NCBI GenBank assembly: GCA_000701725.1
Contig: KL370820.1
Span: 1 to 60,938 of the forward strand
Direction of reading: 5' to 3'
DNA length: 60,938 nucleotides
Source: Erysipelotrichaceae bacterium NK3D112
GTDB lineage: Bacteria > Bacillota_I > Bacilli_A > Erysipelotrichales > Erysipelotrichaceae
The position numbers were made by a program, and so were the translations under genes. The notes below the pieces were generated by a model. It ran no database searches. It worked only from the letters and a program-made list of their open reading frames with translations, and was not told the origin of the DNA. Below, in pieces: positions 45,617 through 52,669 of the stretch; positions within the stretch are counted from its first letter, which is position 1, and each line of letters starts with the position of its first letter.

Positions 45617-46465
45617 TCAGAAGTGTCCGCTGGTATGAGAGCCGAAGCTTGAGGATGAGGAGTGGAAGCCGGATCCTCCGCCTCCCCGGTCATCATCATG
45701 ATGTCTGATGGTTCTGGTCTGCGTCCGGTAGAGGAAACGGTCAGAGCGGATCATCAGGCGCACACCGTCATCCGGAATGTAATCCGAAGCTTCTTTTTTG
45801 ATGCCGGTGGTTTTGTTGCGGGATTTCATGACAAAGCATGAAAGCAATGCGATAATCGGCGGAACACCTGCGGTCACACCTGTTTTCGCGGCTTTCTCAG
45901 CAGCTTCACGCTGCTTTTGTTCTTTTTCAATCTCCGCTTCCCGCTCGGGGTCGAAGCTCTGTGAAATCGGGGTTCCCGCCTCCGCGTAGGAATAATACTG
46001 ATCCGCGACGGAGATGTATTCGGTGAAACCTTCTGCGTATTCGTTGTATCTCAGATATCCGTTGACGACTTTGTCAGCGAGTCTCTCTCTTGCGTATGTG
46101 CCGAAGGCTTCCGCGGATTTGCCGCCGTGGGGCACAAAGATATCAAAGCTTCTGGTATCCATATCCAGGATCAGAAGAATGCCGTCATTGGAATCCCCGT
46201 AGCCCATCTCTTCGGCTTTGTATACTGCTTCGGCATATTCCTCAATGGAGAAGTAATTTTCCATATCGGGCATGACGCGCACATAGACGCCTGCGTTGTG
46301 GGCATCGGACACCTTCGCAGCCAGTTCATTGAGCTCATTGACTTCCGAAGCGCTAAGCTGTCCGTAATCATCCCGGACATATTCGGTACTGGCAGCCAAT
46401 GCGGTTGTTTTCATGCACAACATGAAGACAAGCACGGCGGCGATGATTCTCAGCAGTCTTTTCAT
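45617..46465 (-). CDS. TPM domain membrane protein, YdjH-like
   Basis: A 282-residue protein with a signal peptide at 1-25, a TPM domain (YVRDDYGQLS near 28, then GDSNDGILLILDMDTRSFDI and the YLRYNEYAEGF region), a charged helix near 175-200 and one membrane helix at about 203-218. The C terminus is Gly/Ser/His-rich with GGGGSGFHSSS, the usual ending of this group. The start at 46465 has GGAGG nine bases ahead, in the end of the previous gene. It matches the TPM member of the Bacillus ydjGHI operon. Its TPM fold is probably structural, not catalytic. Confidence 0.83.
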   Translation of the reverse strand: MKRLLRIIAAVLVFMLCMKTTALAASTEYVRDDYGQLSASEVNELNELAAKVSDAHNAGVYVRVMPDMENYFSIEEYAEAVYKAEEMGYGDSNDGILLILDMDTRSFDIFVPHGGKSAEAFGTYARERLADKVVNGYLRYNEYAEGFTEYISVADQYYSYAEAGTPISQSFDPEREAEIEKEQKQREAAEKAAKTGVTAGVPPIIALLSCFVMKSRNKTTGIKKEASDYIPDDGVRLMIRSDRFLYRTQTRTIRHHDDDRGGGGSGFHSSSSSFGSHTSGHF

Positions 46466-46478
46466 ATTCACATACCTC

Positions 46479-47570
46479 CTATCCCATGACCACAAACAGC
46501 ATGATGTAGAGGATTGCCGCAAGGAATGCGGTAATGATAAAGAACCAGAGCCAGAATCTGCCGTAATCAACCGGCAGGTCGCCGATAAATTTTCCGGTCT
46601 GTCCGTTCATGGCGAAGATATGAATTTCATCTTTCCACTTTGTTGACAGCATCCATACCGGCAGGAATGCATAATGCACACGTTCCGGCACAATATGCAC
46701 ATGCTCCGTTTCGGGCATCACGGATGTGTATCCGGAAACGGTTGCACTGATTTCCGCAATGGCGCTGTTTTTCATGCGGGTATCGGCACGCTTGGCATCT
46801 TCTTCGGAGCTGACATCATATTTATCTGCCAGATAGCCGGGCAGATAGCTCATGTCAAAGGGAACGAGGTCATGGTAATCAAACGGTTCAATCGCGTCCA
46901 TCAGTTCATCGGGCATCTTGCTCGACGCATCGGCCGGAACCATTTTGAAGCGAACCGTGCCTTTGCGCTCAATCTGGAAATGTTCTGTGGTTGTGATGAT
47001 CTCATCCCGGGTGGTATGGGTATGGACTCTTGTACCGTGGTATGACAGATCGGTTGCGGCTGCTCCGTCATAGAGCCAGAAGGGAACGTATACTCCCTTG
47101 ATCTCCTCAATGTGGTTGTTTTCACTGAAGGCACGCGGAAGCAGCGGCTTTCCTTTATAGAAAGACTTGAGCTTATTCACGGCTTCCTCTTTTTTGAGCT
47201 TGAAGGGAATGATGTAATCCGGTCTGAGTGCACCGTCAAACTGGGCAGGCACTACCGTCGGATTGCCGCAATAAGGACAGCTTGTGGCAGCGGTATTATC
47301 ATCGCAGATCAGCTGCGCTCCGCAGGAGGGACAGCTGTATGCGCGCATATGAGCCGCTTCCTCCTTTGACCATTGCATGACATCATTGGATTCACTCAGC
47401 TGTGTGCCGGCAGCCGCAGCCGCAGCGTTGGCTTCACTGTATTGCTCGGAGATCTCTGCCGGTTCAAAAACCGATCCGCAGAAGTCGCATTTCAGCTTCT
47501 GTGATTCCGGATCAAAATGAAGCGGGCCACCGCACGCGGGACATTTGTAATTCGTAACCTGATCAGGCAT
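46479..47570 (-). CDS. Zinc-ribbon membrane protein, YdjG-like
   Basis: A 363-residue protein. Two zinc ribbons occupy the first 95 residues: CPACGG with CDFCG, and CPSCGA with CPYCGN. A long soluble part follows with YVPFWLYDG and WMLSTKW. Two membrane helices lie at the C terminus (FWLWFFIITAFLAAILYIMLF as one hydrophobic block). This is the layout of YdjG, which with YdjH recruits PspA to the membrane in Bacillus subtilis. The start has GGGAGG upstream. Its stop shares the ribosome binding site of the TPM gene. No pspA is in the window. Confidence 0.82.
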   Translation of the reverse strand: MPDQVTNYKCPACGGPLHFDPESQKLKCDFCGSVFEPAEISEQYSEANAAAAAAGTQLSESNDVMQWSKEEAAHMRAYSCPSCGAQLICDDNTAATSCPYCGNPTVVPAQFDGALRPDYIIPFKLKKEEAVNKLKSFYKGKPLLPRAFSENNHIEEIKGVYVPFWLYDGAAATDLSYHGTRVHTHTTRDEIITTTEHFQIERKGTVRFKMVPADASSKMPDELMDAIEPFDYHDLVPFDMSYLPGYLADKYDVSSEEDAKRADTRMKNSAIAEISATVSGYTSVMPETEHVHIVPERVHYAFLPVWMLSTKWKDEIHIFAMNGQTGKFIGDLPVDYGRFWLWFFIITAFLAAILYIMLFVVMG

Positions 47571-47602
47571 GCGTTTTTCACCTCCCTAATCGAAAGATAA
47601 GA

Positions 47603-47633
47603 GAAGGATCCGGAAACGGGTTCCGAATCCTTC
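47603..47633 (-). other. Hairpin inside the Ydj-like operon
   Basis: GAAGGATCCGGAA (47603-47615) pairs with TTCCGAATCCTTC (47621-47633) with one mismatch. It lies between the SPFH and zinc-ribbon genes. With only a poor U-run on the minus strand it may cause partial termination, so that the SPFH protein is made in excess. Confidence 0.5.
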
Positions 47634-47657
47634 ATAAGCGGATTGATTCAGTGTGAA

Positions 47658-48857
47658 TTATTCCGGTTTTGCGGTTCCGCAGTTGGCGCAGAAGTTCGCG
47701 TCATTCTCACGTCCGCACTTCGGGCAGATCCACTTTGCGTCTGCTGGTTTTGCAGTACCGCAGTTGGGGCAGAAGTTGCCTGTGCTCTGCTTGCCGCACT
47801 TCGGGCATGTCCATGCGTCTGCAGCGGGTGCTGCCGGCTGAGCGGGCTGCTGCGCGGCTGCCTGTGCATAGAGCGCATTCGGGTTGAAGCCGGAAGCGTT
47901 GGCTGCCGCGTTGTAGTTCATGAAGCCAAGGGCGGCACCGCCGTCATTCTTGGCCGCATTCTGCATCGCTTCGATACCAGCGTATGTCTGGCCGGCAGCG
48001 GCGTGAATGGTGCTTGTGTATGTGGCTGCGACCTGGAGGTCCTGGATTCTCTTCTCATCGGCTTCGTTTGCCTTGAGGGAGTTCATGCCGAAGGATACGA
48101 TTTCGATACCGCGCAGATCTTTCCATTTCTTGGAGAGGATCTCATTGAGTGTTTCGGTCAGTTCATATGTGTGAGCCGGAACTTCCGCATATCCGATTCC
48201 CTTTGCGGAGATCGCTGAGAAGGCAGGCTGCAGAGCGGTGAGCAGTTCGCTTCTCATCATCTCTTCAATCTGACCGACTTTGTATGCGTCTTTGATATTT
48301 CCGGAAACATTTGTGTAGAACAGAATCGGGTCAGCGACCTTGATGCTGTACTCACCGAAGCACTTCACACCGATGGTGATGTCGATGTTGGCGCGTGCGT
48401 CCACTACACGGAAGGGAACCGGTGCGGCTGTGCCGTATTTGAGTCCCGGAATCTCCTTTGTATTGAAATAGTAGATGCGCTGGTCTTCCGCCGGCTGACC
48501 GCCGAACTGGAATCTCTTGCCGATCTGTGCGAAAACATTCTTGACCGCATCGCCGAGTTTTCCCGTGAAAATGGAAGGGGCTGTCTTTGAGTCATATTTG
48601 TATTCGCCCGGTTCAGCGCAGATGTCAACGACCTGGCCGTTTTCAACGATGATCATGCACTGGCCATCGGCGACAGTGATGATCGAACCGTCGGTAATGA
48701 TATTGTCATTGCCATGGTTGGAAGAAAAACCGGAGGTTTTCTTAATACCCTTCACACAGATGGTATCTGCACTGAGCGCGTCACAGTAGAAATACTCTTT
48801 CCACTGATCGCTGAGGGTTGATGAAGTTGCACTTAAAGCTGCTAATACGAGTCCCAT
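47658..48857 (-). CDS. SPFH/Band 7 protein with zinc ribbons, YdjI-like
   Basis: A 399-residue protein with an SPFH core (about 40-290: VADGQCMIIVENGQVVDICAEPG, then the DIGVK-like IDITIGVKCFGEYSIKV strand and the helix with LLTALQPAFSAIS), an Ala/Gln/Pro linker, and two C-terminal zinc ribbons CPKCGKQ/CPNCGTA and CPKCGRE/CANCGTA. It is like YdjI of Bacillus and similar 'virion core' proteins. It probably scaffolds membrane microdomains. First gene of the minus-strand operon, with AAAGGAG ahead. A strong feature of the trio is that all three carry zinc ribbons or membrane parts. Confidence 0.87.
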   Translation of the reverse strand: MGLVLAALSATSSTLSDQWKEYFYCDALSADTICVKGIKKTSGFSSNHGNDNIITDGSIITVADGQCMIIVENGQVVDICAEPGEYKYDSKTAPSIFTGKLGDAVKNVFAQIGKRFQFGGQPAEDQRIYYFNTKEIPGLKYGTAAPVPFRVVDARANIDITIGVKCFGEYSIKVADPILFYTNVSGNIKDAYKVGQIEEMMRSELLTALQPAFSAISAKGIGYAEVPAHTYELTETLNEILSKKWKDLRGIEIVSFGMNSLKANEADEKRIQDLQVAATYTSTIHAAAGQTYAGIEAMQNAAKNDGGAALGFMNYNAAANASGFNPNALYAQAAAQQPAQPAAPAADAWTCPKCGKQSTGNFCPNCGTAKPADAKWICPKCGRENDANFCANCGTAKPE

Positions 48858-48994
48858 TAGAATTCTCCTTTCATGTATGAATACATTTAATCAATAACAT
48901 CATAACATTTTCCTTATGTCATATGGATAATTTCCTTTCCGTCCATATTATTCAACCGGAAAACTTAATAACCGCGGAATTCTTTTTTGCGTCA

Positions 48995-49003
48995 TGTTAT
49001 GAT
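48995..49003 (+). promoter_or_regulatory. Extended -10 promoter
   Basis: TGTTATGAT is TGnTATGAT. The start point would be near 49010, consistent with GAGGA (49016-49020) and ATG at 49025 for the next gene; in-frame codons from 48923 lie upstream of it. Confidence 0.5.
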
Positions 49004-49024
49004 TTTTATGAAGTTGAGGACCTT

Positions 49025-50422
49025 ATGAAAAAAATCCCTCTGATAAAACAGATCATCCTGTTTCTGTCTGTTATGGCTGTTTTCATTGTGCCTGTGTATG
49101 CCAACTCGGCGCAGACTTTCTGGAATGGCACTACCTCGAGCGGTGCCCATACGCAGGATGGAGAATGTCCAATCACGGTCATCCATGAAACGCTGACATA
49201 TGATCTGGGCGTTCAGCCGGTCCCGGGAAAGATTGATCCGGAGCACTATGAAAATTCATTCAGGGCGGAATACACATTTCATAATCCTTCAGATCTGGAA
49301 GTGAATGTATTGCTTTCGTTTCCGCTGGGAACTTCTCCTGATTATATGAATATGGCTGAAACCGGTGGTGAATCACAGTATGAGATTCTGGTCAGCGGTA
49401 AAGCTGCTCCGGCAGTCATCCGTTACACATGGAAGCCGCGCGGAAATGCGTTTTCACTGGAAAACGACCTTGCACGGCTGAAAAATGAATACAGAAGTGA
49501 TTCCTTTTTCAGACCGGACCTGACGGTGACGGAGTATCAATACCGGTTTCATTCATTCAGCAAACAATTTGATGAAAATGCAAATCTGACCGCAAACGCC
49601 GTCTTTCCCGACAATCCGTCTGAAACAAAAATCTTCCCGCTGAATGCCTCCGGATGGAGCACGGGGGACGGTGAAAGCGCACAGGTCTCTGAAAGGATCA
49701 GTGAAGAAAGCGTCATGACATTGTATTGCATCGGGAAAAAGCAGGAACCGGAATTCCGTTTTTATGAACAGACCAAAGACAGACAGGAAGACTTTGAAGC
49801 GGAAACAGAGCTGCTTGCAGTCAATGAAATGACATATGAGGAGTTTATTCAGAAGCTGGAAGAAAAACCGGCAGGAATGAGCGATCTTGATTTCTACAAT
49901 GCGATGACGGATATGTTTCGGTATTATTCAGCCGATTCATCGATTCTTGAAATGTACGGATTATCCGGAAATGTCATGAAATGGCTGCAGTATGAGCTGG
50001 TATTTGAACCGGGTGAAACATTGGTCAATTCCGTTAAAGCGCCTGCCTATCCGTCGGTGGATATGAAGTTTGATCCGCCCATGTTCGGATATGATTATCT
50101 GCTTTCTCCGGCTTCCTCATGGAAGGAGTTCGGCACTCTGGATATCATCATCAACACGGATCTGTTTCTGAACAAGGATTCATTCGGAAACTTTGAAAAA
50201 ACAGATACCGGCTATCAGGCGCACTTTGAATCCCTTCCTGACAAAGAACTCAGTTTCAGCCTCAATGCGTCGGAAAATCCGAAGCGGGACATCAATAATT
50301 CCTATTTCATTATTACGGCATTGCTGATCATCATTCCGCTGGCCGGTATCATTCTGTTAATACTGATTGTCCTTGGAATTGTAAAACTGTTCAGAAGAAA
50401 GAAGAAAAAAGATGAAATATGA
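49025..50422 (+). CDS. Surface membrane protein of unknown family
   Basis: A 465-residue protein with a signal peptide (MKKIPLIKQIILFLSVMAVF), a large outside domain beginning with conserved-looking TVIHETLTYDLGVQPVPG, repeated beta strands with FRAEYTFHNPSDLEVNVLLSFPL, and a C-terminal membrane helix (about 432-455) followed by a Lys/Arg tail. The fold near the start recalls proteins with a DUF4424-like or hydrocarbon-ester-like beta domain, but I cannot name it. The start is set by GAGGA and the promoter. Its end overlaps the YunG-like gene by 11 bases, so the two are coupled. Confidence 0.6.
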   Translation: MKKIPLIKQIILFLSVMAVFIVPVYANSAQTFWNGTTSSGAHTQDGECPITVIHETLTYDLGVQPVPGKIDPEHYENSFRAEYTFHNPSDLEVNVLLSFPLGTSPDYMNMAETGGESQYEILVSGKAAPAVIRYTWKPRGNAFSLENDLARLKNEYRSDSFFRPDLTVTEYQYRFHSFSKQFDENANLTANAVFPDNPSETKIFPLNASGWSTGDGESAQVSERISEESVMTLYCIGKKQEPEFRFYEQTKDRQEDFEAETELLAVNEMTYEEFIQKLEEKPAGMSDLDFYNAMTDMFRYYSADSSILEMYGLSGNVMKWLQYELVFEPGETLVNSVKAPAYPSVDMKFDPPMFGYDYLLSPASSWKEFGTLDIIINTDLFLNKDSFGNFEKTDTGYQAHFESLPDKELSFSLNASENPKRDINNSYFIITALLIIIPLAGIILLILIVLGIVKLFRRKKKKDEI

Positions 50423-50846
50423 TTATCACGGAAGTGAGGATACCGGACTGAGAATTGACAATCCGCTGTATCCGAAGATACATTCCCCGCAGGAAATGTA
50501 TGAGACCCTGTCTGAAATCTGGTGTGAATACACCTGTGCCCCGCGTATGCGCAAGGACTGGTCAAAGGAAAACAGAACACTCGGACAGTGTTCTGTAACG
50601 GCCTTCCTGGTTCAGGATGTCTTCGGCGGCGAGGTATATGGCATCCCTTTGAAAGAGGGCGGATATCATTGTTTCAATGTCGCGGACGGTCATCTGTTCG
50701 ATCTGACCAGTGCACAGTTCAAAGAGAAACTGGATTACAATGACTGCGTTCTTCAGAAACGGGAAGTCCATTTCGCAAAGCAGGAAAAATACGAACGGTA
50801 TCTGTATCTGAAAAAAGAATTTGAGACAAAAATGGCGGATGAATGA
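50412..50846 (+). CDS. YunG-like protein
   Basis: A 144-residue soluble protein. The stretch TLGQCSVTAFLVQDVFGGEV and later YHCFNVADGHLFDLTSAQF match the small YunG family (a Cys-containing papain-like fold is likely; the Cys and His are seen). Function not established. It starts inside the end of the surface membrane protein gene and its last codons form the left half of a terminator. Confidence 0.75.
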   Translation: MKYDYHGSEDTGLRIDNPLYPKIHSPQEMYETLSEIWCEYTCAPRMRKDWSKENRTLGQCSVTAFLVQDVFGGEVYGIPLKEGGYHCFNVADGHLFDLTSAQFKEKLDYNDCVLQKREVHFAKQEKYERYLYLKKEFETKMADE

Positions 50847-50860
50847 TCATCCGCCGTTTT
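50834..50860. terminator. Bidirectional terminator
   Basis: GGCGGATGA (50834-50842) pairs with TCATCCGCC (50847-50855), loop ATGA, then GTTTTT. It includes the YunG-like stop codon and serves the convergent hydrolase gene, whose stop is at 50860. Confidence 0.85.
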
Positions 50861-51642
50861 TAAAGATCCATGATCCAGTTTTTCAATGTCTCACACGCAA
50901 TGACATCGTGATCGCTGCTAAAACCATGGGCACCGCCTTCAATCAGTTTCAGGGTACTCTTCGCATCATGCTTGCGGTAAATCTCATCCGCAACCAGGGC
51001 ATAGCCGTAATTGACAATGGCATCATCCGTGCCATGGACAATCAGCACGTTTCCGTGATACCCGCCGATTTCCTCGAACACATTCATATGGAGCACGCTT
51101 GAGGCATAGCTGCCGCAGACCGTCATCCGGCCTTCTCCGATGTGCGGGGGAATGTTGTCCGGGTCAAAGCGGATTGTCTGCATCTTTCCGGCTCTGGCAT
51201 CATCGGGAATGCATAAAGCGGGGAAGAAGAGTACCAGGCCGCTGATTTCATCCTTAAGATCCGCCGCGCATAAGGCCGACACAAAGCCGCCCTGCGAACA
51301 GCCCATCAATACCAGTGATTCCGGATCGATCCCTTCCTGTTCTTTCACATATGAGATGACAGTCTTGAGATCATCCTTTTCCGTAAGAGGGGTCATATAG
51401 TCGTGGAATGAACCGTCGCTGACGGTATTGAAACCTCCTCCGCAGAAGTCAAAGATGTATGCATGCCAGCCAAGCTGTGCCAGAAACAGCGCATAAGGCA
51501 ATGATCTGCCCATATCCGCCGTAAAGCCATGAGAGATGATGACCGGTTTGAGAATTCCTTTCTTCTCCTCATCATAGAATTCCTTTCCGCGGATGGTCAT
51601 GGATCCTTTCATGCAGGAGAATGCCTGTTCAATGATTGCCAT
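50860..51642 (-). CDS. Alpha/beta hydrolase
   Basis: A 260-residue serine hydrolase. The nucleophile elbow is MGCSQGGF, the oxyanion His-Gly is SHGFTADMG, and the acid and base are in VHGTDD and GGAHGF. Cap domain residues between strands 6 and 7 are few, as in feruloyl or acetyl esterases of gut Firmicutes. There is no signal peptide, so a cytosolic esterase is likely; the substrate is not readable. AAAGGA precedes the start. It is divergent from the ABC leader. Confidence 0.86.
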   Translation of the reverse strand: MAIIEQAFSCMKGSMTIRGKEFYDEEKKGILKPVIISHGFTADMGRSLPYALFLAQLGWHAYIFDFCGGGFNTVSDGSFHDYMTPLTEKDDLKTVISYVKEQEGIDPESLVLMGCSQGGFVSALCAADLKDEISGLVLFFPALCIPDDARAGKMQTIRFDPDNIPPHIGEGRMTVCGSYASSVLHMNVFEEIGGYHGNVLIVHGTDDAIVNYGYALVADEIYRKHDAKSTLKLIEGGAHGFSSDHDVIACETLKNWIMDL

Positions 51643-51728
51643 AATAATGTCCTTTCAGAATTAACATCATTATATATGAACGAAGAACTGACCGGCGTTC
51701 AAATACCACTGTACAAGCTAAATAAACA

Positions 51729-51737
51729 TGATATGAT
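51729..51737 (+). promoter_or_regulatory. Extended -10 promoter of exporter leader
   Basis: TGATATGAT (TGnTATGAT) would start RNA near 51744, giving a leader of about 180 bases before the ABC gene. Confidence 0.55.
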
Positions 51738-51743
51738 ATTCAC

Positions 51744-51912
51744 AAATGAGGGAGTAACTGATGGATGATTCCATTTGACAGATCACCATCCCGGCAAATA
51801 TGCCTGGTCTGTCAGTTCCCGGTGAGACTCATATAACAGCAGCTTACTGTGTATGAGACTTGCAAATCAGGCTTGATCCGGACACAGTGAGCGCTGTGCC
51901 CGTTTATTTTTT
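51744..51912 (+). promoter_or_regulatory. Riboswitch-like attenuator leader
   Basis: The leader folds as a branched domain. GGGA (51750-51753) pairs with TCCC near 51817, closed further by ACTGA/TCAGT, with inner hairpins TGGA-TGAT-TCCA and GGCA-AATA-TGCC. Then comes CTCATA...TATGAG (about 51829-51856). A terminator (51879-51887 with 51894-51902, one A-C mismatch) ends in TTTATTTTTT right before GGAGG. ACTGTGT (51846-51852) is fully complementary to ACACAGT (51882-51888) and would act as antiterminator by breaking both the last aptamer hairpin and the terminator. GGGAGTAAC and CCGGTGAGACTC recall the yybP-ykoY manganese riboswitch, but its canonical end is not matched. Confidence 0.6.
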
Positions 51913-51925
51913 GGAGGCTGAAATT

Positions 51926-52666
51926 ATGCTTAAAGTCAAAAACGTTACAAAGAAATACGGCAAAGTGACTGCCTGCGACAATCTGTCATTCGAACTCGAA
52001 GACGGCACTGTGACTGTCCTGCTTGGACCCAACGGTGCCGGCAAGAGCACAATCATGAAAGCGATTATGGGCTTTCTCAAATTCGAAGGTGAAATCACCA
52101 TCGGCGGATATCCTAACAAAAGCACACAGGCCAGAAGGATTCTCGGCTACATTCCTGAACTGCCCGCTCTGTATCCGAATCTGACCGTGGCGGAACATAT
52201 GGAATTTCTGGCCAGGGCATACCGGTTAAAGGATTATAAACAGAAAACCGAAGAGCTTTTCACCCGCTTTGAACTGCTCGATAAAAAGAAGAAATTCGGT
52301 GATGAGCTTTCCAAAGGCATGCAGCAGAAGCTGAACATCTGTCTCGGTCTTTTAACGGATCCGAAGATGATGTTACTGGATGAGCCGATGATCGGTCTGG
52401 ATCCCCATGCGATCAAAGAGCTCAAAAACTCCATCGAAGAGATGAAAGCGCAGGGCAAGACACTGCTTGTCTCCACCCATATCATCGACAGCGTCGATAT
52501 GTTATGGGACCGCACGATCATCATGCAGAACGGACAGATCAAAGCCAACATCACCAGAGCACAGCTGGAAGAAGACGGCAGAAGCCTGGAACAGCTGTTC
52601 TTTGATGTGACCGAAGGCGTCAGCCAGGAAGCAATGTCCTCAAAAGAGGGAGAGGATCAGGAGTAA
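51926..52666 (+). CDS. ABC transporter ATP-binding protein
   Basis: A 246-residue ATPase: Walker A GPNGAGKST, Q-loop in GYIPELPALYP, signature LSKGMQQKLN, Walker B MMLLDEPMIGLD and switch His in STHIID. It belongs to the ABC-2 exporter type. GGAGG (51913-51917) directly follows the T-run of the leader terminator, so reading through the terminator is needed to expose it in full mRNA. The permease gene follows after three bases. Confidence 0.95.
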   Translation: MLKVKNVTKKYGKVTACDNLSFELEDGTVTVLLGPNGAGKSTIMKAIMGFLKFEGEITIGGYPNKSTQARRILGYIPELPALYPNLTVAEHMEFLARAYRLKDYKQKTEELFTRFELLDKKKKFGDELSKGMQQKLNICLGLLTDPKMMLLDEPMIGLDPHAIKELKNSIEEMKAQGKTLLVSTHIIDSVDMLWDRTIIMQNGQIKANITRAQLEEDGRSLEQLFFDVTEGVSQEAMSSKEGEDQE

Positions 52667-52669
52667 CCC

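Noticed and set aside
51744-51912. Firm call of yybP-ykoY riboswitch
   Set aside because: Only parts of the consensus fit; the closing helix with AAGACCUU is not present, so left as riboswitch-like.
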